A stretch of 64,000 bases of DNA from the NCBI GenBank assembly GCA_964519905.1, contig CAZFLN010000001.1, forward strand, positions 1 through 64,000, in the 5' to 3' direction. Position 1 is the first letter of the stretch. Every line of letters starts with the position of its first letter. Source of the stretch: CAZFLN01 sp964519905. GTDB lineage: Bacteria > Patescibacteriota > Microgenomatia > UBA1400 > UBA1396. Below the pieces are notes generated by a model. The model was not told where the DNA came from and ran no database searches. It saw only the letters and a list, made by a program, of their open reading frames with translations. Below, in pieces: positions 1 to 7,659 of the stretch. The position numbers and the translations under genes are program-made.

Positions 1-1
1 C

Positions 2-736
2 ATTCTGAGCTACATGCCAGAAGGCACGGAGTTTACAGCGATCGGCCAACCTCGTTGTGTTGATGGTCGACGGGGCCAACTGTGGTGGACCGAACTCCGC
101 ACAGATGATGGTCGCCGTGGATGGACCGCGTATGGTTACGCGGATGGTTCCTACTGGATTGAGGTGGTACACGTTTCCGAACCATCTGGTGATTTAGAAT
201 TCAAGGTTGAAAGATGGCAACAGAGTTTTACGGAAGTTATACTCGTGTCAAACGAGTATAACCCGTTAAAAGCTGGAAACAATGTCACTCCTTCTTCAGG
301 TCCAATTTTACGACTGAAGATTGATGGACAACTTTGGTTGGACCATATTCGATCTGGGTCTATTTTGAGCAGTTTGGAAATAGGTTTCAGATACCAAATC
401 AGTGGGATTGGTCCATCATATTGCCGTACCAGGGAAGAAATTTTAGTTCAGACTCCTGATGGACAAGAAATTGTAACGATTTCTACATCCCCAACTTGGA
501 AATTGCAATTCCAAAACCGTGGATGGAGTTGGGATGGTCCAGATGTTGAGCATAAATCTACACGGGCTTTCTCGCTTCTTTCCGGATCGCGAGTGACTCT
601 TGCAATTAACAGCGTATGTTTGAAGCTATTGGATCTTGCTGGGTTTTCAGACAATATGGCTCAGCCAATTCCAAATCATTTCCCCTCTCATGATTTTGGA
701 GGTGACAGAGCTGTAATTGTTTTCACCGTTCCATAA
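2..736 (+). CDS. Protein with N-terminal bacterial SH3-like domain, 5' truncated by the window edge
   Basis: The frame is open to the left edge, so the gene is partial; the first visible ATG is at 14 but is probably internal. The first 50 or so visible residues follow the bacterial SH3 pattern: GTEF, then a short turn with CVDGRRGQLWW, then TDDGRRGWTAYG and a closing SYWIE. Such modules usually act outside the cytoplasm, often on cell-wall ligands. The remaining 190 residues have no recognised domain and no membrane segment. The gene ends just before a strong hairpin. The SH3 call is from motif shape; the envelope location is inferred. Confidence 0.7.
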   Translation: MLSYMPEGTEFTAIGQPRCVDGRRGQLWWTELRTDDGRRGWTAYGYADGSYWIEVVHVSEPSGDLEFKVERWQQSFTEVILVSNEYNPLKAGNNVTPSSGPILRLKIDGQLWLDHIRSGSILSSLEIGFRYQISGIGPSYCRTREEILVQTPDGQEIVTISTSPTWKLQFQNRGWSWDGPDVEHKSTRAFSLLSGSRVTLAINSVCLKLLDLAGFSDNMAQPIPNHFPSHDFGGDRAVIVFTVP

Positions 737-739
737 AAC

Positions 740-770
740 TTGCGGGCCTCTTATAATAAGGGGCCCGCAA
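740..770 (+). terminator. Hairpin after the SH3-domain gene
   Basis: Bases 740-748 pair with 762-770 (TTGCGGGCC with GGCCCGCAA), and pairing continues inward through a G-T wobble. It begins three bases after the stop codon. The downstream tract is A-rich on this strand, so a classical U-tail is missing and termination is inferred from position and stem strength. Confidence 0.5.
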
Positions 771-791
771 AAATGTTGTATTATATCTACT

Positions 792-1184
792 ATGAATAAA
801 AGAAAAATTTTATTTTTGGCTACCATTCTTATTTTTATTTCAGTATTTATATATATTTTTAATGTGAGAAGAAATAATAGAATGATCTCGAATTGTGCTT
901 TGGTGATATCTTCCAAGTTTGGAGGTCTTCAAAATAAATTTTCTGCTCAGAATTATGAATATACTGTACAAAATGTTTGTACCAACAAAATTATCCTTTT
1001 AGATGGTGTGCTTGTATTATCTAATTCAGATGGGAGTTCCATCACTGTTCCACTTGATACTCAAAATATTAGACTTCATCCTTTAGAAAAGCATTCGGCT
1101 GAAGGAAGTTTTTCATTAAAAAACTCTTTTGAAAATATGGACTTAAAAGGCGAATTCAAGTTTTCTTATTCAGAAGAAAAATAA
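792..1184 (+). CDS. Small membrane-anchored or secreted hypothetical protein
   Basis: 130 residues. The start is the ATG at 792 (MNKRKILFL), because a longer in-frame reading would run back through the upstream terminator hairpin. Residues 5-25 are strongly hydrophobic after a KRK cluster, which fits a signal anchor. The rest is soluble, with two cysteines (about residues 36 and 60) that could pair outside the cell. No family was recognised. The gene is clearly more AT-rich than its neighbours, which hints at separate ancestry. No convincing Shine-Dalgarno site is visible. Confidence 0.55.
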   Translation: MNKRKILFLATILIFISVFIYIFNVRRNNRMISNCALVISSKFGGLQNKFSAQNYEYTVQNVCTNKIILLDGVLVLSNSDGSSITVPLDTQNIRLHPLEKHSAEGSFSLKNSFENMDLKGEFKFSYSEEK

Positions 1185-1279
1185 GTTATTAAATTGAAAT
1201 TAAATTTTTTCTATTAATAACTGAGTAAAAAGTCACAACTAAGCTTTGCAGCTCTCCACACTCCTCGCGAAAACTCTTG

Positions 1280-1285
1280 TACAAT
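1280..1285 (+). promoter_or_regulatory. -10 box of a predicted leaderless promoter
   Basis: TACAAT ends exactly six bases before the ATG at 1292. Transcription would start at or next to the start codon. This decides the start at 1292 over the TTG at 1277. Confidence 0.55.
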
Positions 1286-1291
1286 GCGGAT

Positions 1292-3448
1292 ATGTCAGAA
1301 TGTGTAACGCTGGAGCTCCGCACGGCTCGCGACAATATGGCCGGCCCAAGTGCCGCAGCGCAGTTTTTTTCGGCTTTGCCGAATCCGCCAGGGTGGTTGC
1401 AACAGTTTTGGCAAGAGAATCCGATTTTTACCTTTGAGTGGCTGAGCCAAGGACAAACCACCTATGCTCTCGCCACCGTTCCTAAACAGTATCAGGAGTA
1501 TTTGACTGGTCAGCTGGTGGCACAGTACCCGGAGGTTCTGATCCAGCCGCTGGAACATAATCCACTTGCAGAATTCAAGCGCGCGCTTCCCACAGCTTGG
1601 GGAGAACTTCGACTTAACACCGCTACCTATTATTCTTTGCGCACGTTTACAGATGGGTCGACCGAAAATTCTGGAGATCCGCTGGCGAGTGTCCTGTCTG
1701 CTCTGTCTAAGCTGCTGCCAGATGAGTCTGCGGTCATTCAGTTTGCGGTTCGCAAGGCGCCTGAGAGCTGGAAAAACGTGGGAAATCAGGCAGCATCCCC
1801 CCCCCATCGGGCCGATGACTCAGCATCGACCCGAGCACCACAGCCACATGCAGACAATATTCAACGAAAACTCCGAGACCAAGGCTACGAAGTAGCCGTG
1901 CACATTTTGGTGCAGTCCACACAAAAAGAACGTGCCAAACAAGTGTTAGAATCTTTGGCGTTGTCGTTTAATGTTTTCCAGTCTCCTGCTACCGCATTCA
2001 GTCTTCATACTCCCCTTTTGAGCCGCAGTCGCGTTGATGCCATCGTGGATCGCCAAATCGAACCGAAAAAACAAATTCTCTCTGGAAGCGAACTCGCCAC
2101 ATTGTTTCATCTCCCAAATGTTGCTTTGTCGAATGTTCGAGGCTTAGCTTGGGGCAAGACACTGCGAGGCGAGCCACCACATAACTTGCCAATTTTTGCC
2201 ACGACGCCAGAAGAGCAGCGAGACACACTCAATCTCTTTGCTCGTACTGATTTTAAGAATGAGTCGCAGGTGTTTGGTATTCGGAAGGAAGATCGTCGAC
2301 GACACATGTACGTGGTGGGAAAAAGTGGGACGGGAAAGTCGACTCTTTTGGCTAACATGATCATAAATGACCTGAAACATGATGAGGGACTGGCTGTGAT
2401 CGACCCGCACGGAGACTTAGTCGAAACGGTTCTGAATTATATTCCCAAACGTCGAATTAATGATGTGATACTTATTGATCCCTCTGACACCGAAGCTGTG
2501 GTGCGCCTGAATTTATTTGAAGGTGGATCGAGTGTGCACCGCGAACTTATTGCTTCTGGAATTGTGTCTATTTTCCAGAAACTGTATGGCCACACTTGGG
2601 GTCCACGTTTAGAGTATGTGTTGCGCAATGCTTTACTCACCTTGCTCCAAGGGAACGCCAAGCTCAGCGATATTATTCGCATTTTGACGGACAAAAAATT
2701 CCGTGATCGAATTGTTGAAAACCTGGAAGATCCGGTGTTGAAAAACTTTTGGCAAGCCGAGTTTGATCGCATGAACGACAAACAGCGAGTGGAAGCCATT
2801 TCTCCGATTCTCAACAAAGTGGGACAGTTTGTGACTTCTCCCCTCATCCGCCGAATGGTGGACGCCGAGAAAAGTTCTTTCGACATCGAAGCAGCCATGA
2901 ATTCTGGCAAGATCGTGCTGATGAACTTATCGCAGGGAAGGATTGGTGAGGATAATGCGGCGCTGATCGGAGCTATGATGATCACAAAGATTCAGTTGGC
3001 CGCCATGAATCGCGTCTACCTCGAAGAATCGCAGCGCCGCGACTTCTTCCTGTATATCGATGAGTTCCAAAACTTTGCCACTACCTCTTTTGTGAAAATT
3101 CTCTCCGAGGCGCGAAAGTATCGTTTAAGTTTAATTCTTGCGAACCAGTATGTTGCTCAAATTCCAGAAGAAGTTCAGTCAGCTATTTTTGGGAATGCTG
3201 GAAACTTGGTGAGTTTTATCGTTGGCGCGAGTGATGCTTCTGTCTTACAGCGGGAATTTGCCGACAAGTACTCGGTGGAAGATCTGGTTTCGTTGGGTCG
3301 CTACCAAATTATTACTCGCCTGCTGATCGATGGACACATGAGCCTCCCATTCCCGGCGCATACATTGGGGCTAGCCTCTTCTTTGAATCAAAATCGAGAA
3401 AAAGTTATTCGTTCCAGCCGCGAGCGGTACGGGAAAAAAGGAACGTAA
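1292..3448 (+). CDS. VirD4/TraD-like type IV coupling ATPase (DNA-pumping P-loop ATPase)
   Basis: 718 residues. A predicted nucleic-acid pumping ATPase of the VirD4/TraD/HerA superfamily. Walker A is GKSGTGKST near residues 343-351, followed by the VIDPHGDLVE segment typical of type IV coupling-protein DNA-binding domains. Walker B is FFLYIDEFQNF near residues 584-594, and a conserved ILANQY lies about 30 residues later. The N-terminal 330 residues have no obvious membrane helices, unlike classical VirD4. No other conjugation or type IV secretion genes are in view, so the partner machine is unknown. Such orphan ATPases recur in CPR genomes, where roles in DNA uptake or transfer are suspected. 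Confidence 0.8.
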   Translation: MSECVTLELRTARDNMAGPSAAAQFFSALPNPPGWLQQFWQENPIFTFEWLSQGQTTYALATVPKQYQEYLTGQLVAQYPEVLIQPLEHNPLAEFKRALPTAWGELRLNTATYYSLRTFTDGSTENSGDPLASVLSALSKLLPDESAVIQFAVRKAPESWKNVGNQAASPPHRADDSASTRAPQPHADNIQRKLRDQGYEVAVHILVQSTQKERAKQVLESLALSFNVFQSPATAFSLHTPLLSRSRVDAIVDRQIEPKKQILSGSELATLFHLPNVALSNVRGLAWGKTLRGEPPHNLPIFATTPEEQRDTLNLFARTDFKNESQVFGIRKEDRRRHMYVVGKSGTGKSTLLANMIINDLKHDEGLAVIDPHGDLVETVLNYIPKRRINDVILIDPSDTEAVVRLNLFEGGSSVHRELIASGIVSIFQKLYGHTWGPRLEYVLRNALLTLLQGNAKLSDIIRILTDKKFRDRIVENLEDPVLKNFWQAEFDRMNDKQRVEAISPILNKVGQFVTSPLIRRMVDAEKSSFDIEAAMNSGKIVLMNLSQGRIGEDNAALIGAMMITKIQLAAMNRVYLEESQRRDFFLYIDEFQNFATTSFVKILSEARKYRLSLILANQYVAQIPEEVQSAIFGNAGNLVSFIVGASDASVLQREFADKYSVEDLVSLGRYQIITRLLIDGHMSLPFPAHTLGLASSLNQNREKVIRSSRERYGKKGT

Positions 3449-3474
3449 TTCCTTTACTCTTACTTTGAAATGTA

Positions 3475-3484
3475 NNNNNNNNNN
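3475..3484. other. Scaffold gap (10 N) flanked by a 7-base direct repeat
   Basis: AAATGTA stands directly on both sides of the Ns. The two contigs may in fact overlap there, so true missing sequence could be zero or unknown. It lies between the ATPase stop and a terminator hairpin. Confidence 0.9.
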
Positions 3485-3534
3485 AAATGTAAGAATGGTT
3501 ATTGTTTACAACTGAAAATTGAGATTGTGTGTTT

Positions 3535-3568
3535 GGGAGCGGGTGGCGAAGAATCGCCACCCGCTCCC
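3535..3568. terminator. Convergent hairpin terminator
   Basis: A perfect 15-bp GC-rich stem (3535-3549 with 3554-3568) has a four-base AGAA loop. It separates the converging ATPase gene and the secreted-protein gene, so it can serve both strands. The U-tail is weak in both directions. Confidence 0.7.
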
Positions 3569-3571
3569 GGT

Positions 3572-3585
3572 TTGAAGATGTGTTT
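3572..3585. repeat. Left copy of a 14-bp inverted repeat bounding the secreted-protein gene
   Basis: TTGAAGATGTGTTT here is the exact reverse complement of 4353-4366. The repeat overlaps the stop codon of the gene ending at 3584. Confidence 0.6.
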
Positions 3586-4267
3586 AGTCAAATTTCAAGG
3601 TGCAGTCGACAATGATTCCTGATGGTCCGCCTTCTATGAAGAAGGCGAACGATTTCGCCTTCATCCAGCCGTATGGCAAACCAACAAACAATGGCGTCGC
3701 CGCCATTCCTGGTTCGAATTTTACTTCGTCCGTGTGGACGAAATGAAATGAGCCGTCGGCGCGGATTTCATACAGATTGACCTTATTGCCGGCGAAAAAT
3801 TCATTGTCGCCGATGCCAACACGGCATCCTTTAAACGTGTTGTCCACGCCGATCAAATTCGGCGGCAGTACGTATACCGGAACTCGATGGAACCGGTCAA
3901 CACACTGTGCTTCGACCGTGAAGTCGATGCGCTGATCCAAAACTTCAAAATAATATTCACCGGGAGGAACCCCAGTGAATTGCGAGATCCGGACATTCAT
4001 ACCTGCAGGGATAGTGACGGGCAGCGAAATGCTGCCAAAAACTACCCCGTCGCCGAAAACCGCGTCGCCAGTGTTGAGGACAATGTCTACACTGGTATTA
4101 TTCTGGGCGTACAGGTCATAAAAATGACCCGGAAGGCCCCCGTAGCCGCACTCTTCCGCGATCGATATCTCGATGGGCGGCGCCGCCGTCGAAGCTACGC
4201 TCACCATAATACCGGTGAGCACCAGAATATAGAAAGAGAAAAATAGCCGGATTGTTTTATGGAACAT
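3584..4267 (-). CDS. Secreted hypothetical protein
   Basis: 227 residues from the ATG at 4267, chosen because a good Shine-Dalgarno site (GGGAGG) lies seven bases upstream. A signal peptide is clear: KTIR, then a hydrophobic stretch (residues 6-26) ending near STAAP. The mature part has five cysteines (ECGYG, AQCVDR, KGCRVG and others) and looks all-beta. No family was recognised. The gene is more GC-rich than the flanking AT-rich genes, has a long structured 5' leader, and sits between inverted repeats, which together suggest a transferred cassette. Function is unknown. Confidence 0.65.
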   Translation of the reverse strand: MFHKTIRLFFSFYILVLTGIMVSVASTAAPPIEISIAEECGYGGLPGHFYDLYAQNNTSVDIVLNTGDAVFGDGVVFGSISLPVTIPAGMNVRISQFTGVPPGEYYFEVLDQRIDFTVEAQCVDRFHRVPVYVLPPNLIGVDNTFKGCRVGIGDNEFFAGNKVNLYEIRADGSFHFVHTDEVKFEPGMAATPLFVGLPYGWMKAKSFAFFIEGGPSGIIVDCTLKFD

Positions 4268-4301
4268 TTCTGCCTCCCATGGCACAACCACAGAGCCGGA
4301 T

Positions 4302-4350
4302 GCTCTGCGGACCACCAACTTCTTTGCAAGAAAGCGCTGGTCCGCAGAGC
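4302..4350 (-). promoter_or_regulatory. Hairpin in the 5' leader of the secreted-protein gene
   Basis: GCTCTGCGGACCA (4302-4314) pairs perfectly with TGGTCCGCAGAGC (4338-4350), and the loop contains a second imperfect stem centred on TTGCAA. It lies about 35 bases upstream of the start codon on the coding strand. It could be a leader regulatory structure or a remnant of a palindromic element. Confidence 0.5.
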
Positions 4351-4352
4351 AA

Positions 4353-4366
4353 AAACACATCTTCAA
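4353..4366. repeat. Right copy of a 14-bp inverted repeat
   Basis: AAACACATCTTCAA is the reverse complement of 3572-3585, making an almost 800-bp unit around the secreted-protein gene. Confidence 0.6.
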
Positions 4367-4455
4367 GTATTCACGAGCGCAGATTGCAGCGCTGTGCTGC
4401 AATTGCACGATTGAAATTATATCACTAAAGTCTTATAAGAAAATATTTGAAGATA

Positions 4456-5025
4456 TTATCGGAGGCGACAAAACTCTCGTTCAAAGAAACAGAGTGCAAA
4501 GTTTTCGAAAGGAACATCTTGGTCAAACTTAGAGAACTCGAGAGCGAGCATTTCTGCATGTTCAATTGTGAGCATTGGACTTTTTAAAAATGAGTTTTTT
4601 GAAACCCAAGTATGAAAAATGCGATTGAGGTCTCCGAAAAGAATCCACTTTTGCGTATTTATTCTAGAATTAATTTCTTCTCGTATTCTTTGAGAAGCAT
4701 GTTCGTCTTTCAGGGCTTCAAAGTTGTTGAAAAATTCTCTATACACCTCTGCCATCAGAGGATGAGACTCGATTTTAATGTGTTCCTCAATGATTGAAAG
4801 AACTGTTTCTTTGGAGAAGTTTTTTTCAGGCAAGTTTGAAGATATTTTTCTGACTGCTTTTCCGCGGAGAATGATCCGGCACAGAGCTTGATCACCCAGA
4901 GCTGTGTGTACAGTTTCGCCACTCTTTGGAACTGCAGAGTCCTTGTTTTTGCGCGCAACAATTCTGCGTCGCTTCACGCGTACGCGTGGATGTATTTCTC
5001 GTTCTTGACCCCTGTTTCGTCCCAT
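4456..5025 (-). CDS. Hypothetical protein, basic N-terminus
   Basis: 189 residues from the ATG at 5025 (MGRNRGQ); an upstream in-frame ATG at 5064 would overlap the divergent gene. A TATACT box lies ten bases before 5025, which supports this start. The N-terminal 35 residues are rich in Arg and Lys (RVRVKRRR), suggesting nucleic-acid contact, and the remainder is predicted helical and soluble. No domain was recognised. It is arranged head-to-head with the DUF4258 gene, with starts only 23 bases apart, so the two are probably co-regulated. Confidence 0.55.
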   Translation of the reverse strand: MGRNRGQEREIHPRVRVKRRRIVARKNKDSAVPKSGETVHTALGDQALCRIILRGKAVRKISSNLPEKNFSKETVLSIIEEHIKIESHPLMAEVYREFFNNFEALKDEHASQRIREEINSRINTQKWILFGDLNRIFHTWVSKNSFLKSPMLTIEHAEMLALEFSKFDQDVPFENFALCFFEREFCRLR

Positions 5026-5048
5026 GAGATTGTGGAGTATATCAGAAT

Positions 5049-5399
5049 ATGTCGAATATACCAATAGTTTTTACCAATCACGCTCGAGCACGGCTCAAGG
5101 AGCGAGAATTATCTGAGTCTTGGGTCTTCCAGACCATTCAAAGCCCAACCCAACGGCGAGGCGGGAAAAATCGTGGCAGTCACGAATTCGTGCGACGGTT
5201 TGGATCAAACACGGTAACGGTTGTAGCTACGCAGAATACCAGCCACGAATGGGTGGTAATTTCTGCTTGGATTGATCCTCCGGTGCCAGGAACAAATGAT
5301 TGGAAGAAAAAGCAACGATATCGAACCTATCGAAGAGCTGGATTTTGGCAAAAAGTACGGATGCTTCTTGCCAAGTATCTTTTTGGTCGAGATTTTTAA
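5049..5399 (+). CDS. DUF4258-like small protein
   Basis: 116 residues. The N-terminus, FTNHARARLKERELSE, matches the DUF4258 opening (a HA-R-x-x-ER pattern), and a central beta region carries NTVTVVATQ and WVVISAW. This family is small, often found in accessory or toxin-antitoxin-like neighbourhoods, and has no settled function. A basic C-terminal tail (KKKQRYRTYRR) could bind RNA or DNA. It overlaps the convergent apbE gene by four bases at its stop and faces an unknown basic protein at its start. Confidence 0.6.
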   Translation: MSNIPIVFTNHARARLKERELSESWVFQTIQSPTQRRGGKNRGSHEFVRRFGSNTVTVVATQNTSHEWVVISAWIDPPVPGTNDWKKKQRYRTYRRAGFWQKVRMLLAKYLFGRDF

Positions 5400-6295
5400 A
5401 GTAACCCTGGCCAGCCTGAACTTTTATAAATTTGTGCAGCATTGGTTAAGAGATATTCGTGCTCAAATGCTTGCTGTAAAATTCCCCACTGCGTTGGCGG
5501 ACTTACCATCAAACAAGTGGTAAGTGCATCTGCCACCATGGCCGAGTCACTCAACACGGCGGCACTGATCCAGTTGTTTTGTGGTTGTGCCTGTAGCGGG
5601 TCGACAATGTGGTGCCATTCATTGTTCGTGTGTCCCCAACGTCGTTGGAGCGTGTCAGAAATAGCTAATCCCTGATTTTTCAACGCTACCACATCGAGTG
5701 CTCGTTCTCGATTGCCAGGTACCGGAACAACTATTTTCCATGCTTGGCCTTGCAACTTTGTTGTGGCGAACATATCTCCTCCCCCGTCGATGAGATGAAA
5801 AGGATATCCTGCCGCTTGCAGCCTGTGACTGAGTTGGTCTATCCAGTATCCTTTTCCGAACCCACCGATGTCAAAAACAAGAGGTTCTCGAACAGATAAT
5901 TGTCTGTGAGATATATGCCAATACGGTGGTTGCCAATTTTCTACATTTGGCTGATTTTGGAACGTATAGGTGGCATCGTAGCCAGCCTGTTCTAAGAGTG
6001 TCCCAACCGCTGGATCGAATGCTCCGTTTGTGAGACTTTTGCAGGTTTGTGCAAACTCGAGAAGTTCGGCCAGTACTGGCGAGACAGTGGAAGTCTGCGG
6101 TTGAGTACATTGTTTCCAGGAATTCACCTCACTCTCAGGAATAAAGCGAGAGAATTGTTCTTCAAATCGTTGGGTTTCTCTCTCAATCTCTTCCCAGAAA
6201 TCTTGAGATACGGGTGTGCCGATTACCTCGATATACCACTGTGTTCCCATTGCCTCCCACGAGTGAGAAAAAGACTGTTGAGATTGTTCCGACAT
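5396..6295 (-). CDS. apbE: ApbE-type FAD:protein FMN transferase
   Basis: 299 residues, close to the family norm of about 310-350 minus a lipoprotein signal. ApbE cleaves FAD and attaches FMN covalently to a Ser or Thr of target flavoproteins. Visible hallmarks are MGTQWYIEV at the start, FSRFIPESEVN, LTNGAFDPAVG, FDIGGFGKGYWID (the nucleotide-binding core), LIDGGGDMFA and HHIVDPLQ. No signal peptide is seen, so it may act inside the cell or be poorly anchored. It lies six bases downstream of the FMN-binding lipoprotein gene, its likely substrate, in the same operon. Confidence 0.92.
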   Translation of the reverse strand: MSEQSQQSFSHSWEAMGTQWYIEVIGTPVSQDFWEEIERETQRFEEQFSRFIPESEVNSWKQCTQPQTSTVSPVLAELLEFAQTCKSLTNGAFDPAVGTLLEQAGYDATYTFQNQPNVENWQPPYWHISHRQLSVREPLVFDIGGFGKGYWIDQLSHRLQAAGYPFHLIDGGGDMFATTKLQGQAWKIVVPVPGNRERALDVVALKNQGLAISDTLQRRWGHTNNEWHHIVDPLQAQPQNNWISAAVLSDSAMVADALTTCLMVSPPTQWGILQQAFEHEYLLTNAAQIYKSSGWPGLL

Positions 6296-6301
6296 GGAAA
6301 A

Positions 6302-6757
6302 CTACAACTGAGACTGCATCTCAGCAAGCGCCACATTAAAAGCGCGAGTGGTGAGTGATGATCCCCCGACTCTGTCTATGGCTCCGAGTGAGGCAAGTTC
6401 TTTCCCTTCAATAGCGGCTGGAAGCGCGTCGGCAAATGAGTTTTGACGCATTTTACTGGTAGGTGACACCGCGAGAACAGTTGTTTCGGCACTGAGAATG
6501 GTTCCTTGTGAATCAAGTGTCAAAGAAAATCCAACTTCCTCCGGTCCAGCTGGAGACTGATAGGTAGCGGTAGTGCTGACTACCGTTCCTTGTTCTGTGG
6601 TTTGTTCCTCTGTTTTCTCAGATTCTTGAGTTTGTGGAGTTTGAATGACTTGAATCTCCTGAGTTTCAACTGGTTGACTTGAAGTGTCTGGTTGGCAGGC
6701 ACTCAAGAAAAAGGCAAAAACGAAGATTGCGGTCGCGGTGGTAAGTGTGCGTGTCAT
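6302..6757 (-). CDS. FMN-binding-domain lipoprotein (RnfG/NqrC-like)
   Basis: 151 residues from the ATG at 6757. A lipobox LSAC at residues 18-21 follows a hydrophobic signal, so the protein should be a lipoprotein on the outer face of the membrane. A Thr/Glu/Gln-rich linker (about 25-60) leads to a domain ending in VGGSSLTTRAF, which corresponds to the Ser/Thr flavinylation motif of FMN-binding domains (typically SGAT). It precedes apbE in the same operon and is divergent from the RnfD/NqrB-like gene. The domain assignment is from motif and context; its electron donor is unknown. Confidence 0.75.
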   Translation of the reverse strand: MTRTLTTATAIFVFAFFLSACQPDTSSQPVETQEIQVIQTPQTQESEKTEEQTTEQGTVVSTTATYQSPAGPEEVGFSLTLDSQGTILSAETTVLAVSPTSKMRQNSFADALPAAIEGKELASLGAIDRVGGSSLTTRAFNVALAEMQSQL

Positions 6758-6763
6758 TATTTC

Positions 6764-6769
6764 TTTGTA
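6764..6769 (-). promoter_or_regulatory. -10 box for the FMN-lipoprotein/apbE operon
   Basis: TACAAA on the minus strand, six bases before the ATG at 6757. It fits the leaderless pattern seen repeatedly here, with an A instead of the usual final T. Confidence 0.4.
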
Positions 6770-6782
6770 CCACACATTGTAG

Positions 6783-6788
6783 TAGACT
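6783..6788 (+). promoter_or_regulatory. -10 box for the RnfD/NqrB-like gene
   Basis: TAGACT six bases before the ATG at 6795. The 37-base divergent gap therefore holds two back-to-back leaderless promoters. Confidence 0.5.
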
Positions 6789-6794
6789 GACAAC

Positions 6795-7652
6795 ATGCAT
6801 ATGTTCTTTCGTCAAAAAACTTGGACTCAGCCACTGAATGTTCTGGTGTTACTGTTGATGGGTTTGTCTCTGGTCGCTTCTTTGAGTTGGAGTAATTGGC
6901 AAGTTACGAGTGTGACTTTTGGGCAGACTCTTTTTGGGGCTTTTGGGATTCTGGCGGGCGCGTATGGCGGGTTTCGATTGCTCAGTGCTTTCAATTTGGC
7001 AAAACCGTCCCGGTGGGAGCATCGAGCGATTACTGTTTTGATTTTGTTTCTCTTGTTTGCTCCAGATACACCTTGGTGGGGATTTCCTGTTGTGGGTGTG
7101 ATTGCAGAAGTTTTGCAACGGGTGGTTCGACTCCCTTTTGGTCCCGTCTTGAATCCGGCAGCGGCAGCGGCAGTGCTGAGCGGTTTTTTCTTGAGTCATT
7201 TTTCCGTGCTCCCAACTTGGTGGGGAGCAAGTTTTTCTCCTCGCTGGTACATTGTTCCTGAGGGAATCAGTGTGGCTACGATGTTTGTTGTTCCCATAGG
7301 TGTTTGGATAGCCTGGAAGTATAAAAAACTGTGGACAGTTGGAAGCGTCCTTTTTTCTACTGCCGTAGCCTACACCATTTTGTTTGCAGTCAGTCCAGCG
7401 TATCTTTTGCTTGAGGGCACTCTTTTATTTTTTGCACTGATTATGGCGGTTGAGCCAAAAACTTCACCAGTACTTCCCAAAGAGCAACTTGTGTATGGTG
7501 CAGGCATTGGTCTGCTCTCAGTCGTATTACTCCGTCTGTCCTTTGTAGAGGCGTATGCTGGAGCGCTTGTCTGCGCCAATGCGGTGTATAACGGTCGACG
7601 ATGGTATATCTTGACTGCTCAACGAAAGCGCGCAGCAACCTTGGCCAAATAA
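6795..7652 (+). CDS. RnfD/NqrB-like integral membrane protein
   Basis: 285 residues with about eight to nine hydrophobic helices. The family signature is FGPVLNPAAAAAVLSGFF (near 114-131) and MAVEPKTSPVLPKEQLVYG (near 217-235), matching the NPA and D/E-P-x-T-S-P segments of RnfD and NqrB. These subunits move electrons between flavins across the membrane in Rnf and Na+-NQR complexes. It is shorter than classical RnfD (about 350) or NqrB (about 410), and the other Rnf or Nqr subunits are absent nearby. Its divergent neighbours encode an FMN-binding lipoprotein and ApbE, which supports a small flavin electron-transfer unit. Confidence 0.75.
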   Translation: MHMFFRQKTWTQPLNVLVLLLMGLSLVASLSWSNWQVTSVTFGQTLFGAFGILAGAYGGFRLLSAFNLAKPSRWEHRAITVLILFLLFAPDTPWWGFPVVGVIAEVLQRVVRLPFGPVLNPAAAAAVLSGFFLSHFSVLPTWWGASFSPRWYIVPEGISVATMFVVPIGVWIAWKYKKLWTVGSVLFSTAVAYTILFAVSPAYLLLEGTLLFFALIMAVEPKTSPVLPKEQLVYGAGIGLLSVVLLRLSFVEAYAGALVCANAVYNGRRWYILTAQRKRAATLAK

Positions 7653-7659
7653 AGGAATC

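Noticed and set aside
4302..4350. An integron attC site
   Set aside because: The hairpin lacks the GTTRRRY core and its complement, and no integrase is present.
7030..7230. Minus-strand open frames within the RnfD-like gene
   Set aside because: They are shadow frames with biased composition and no homology.
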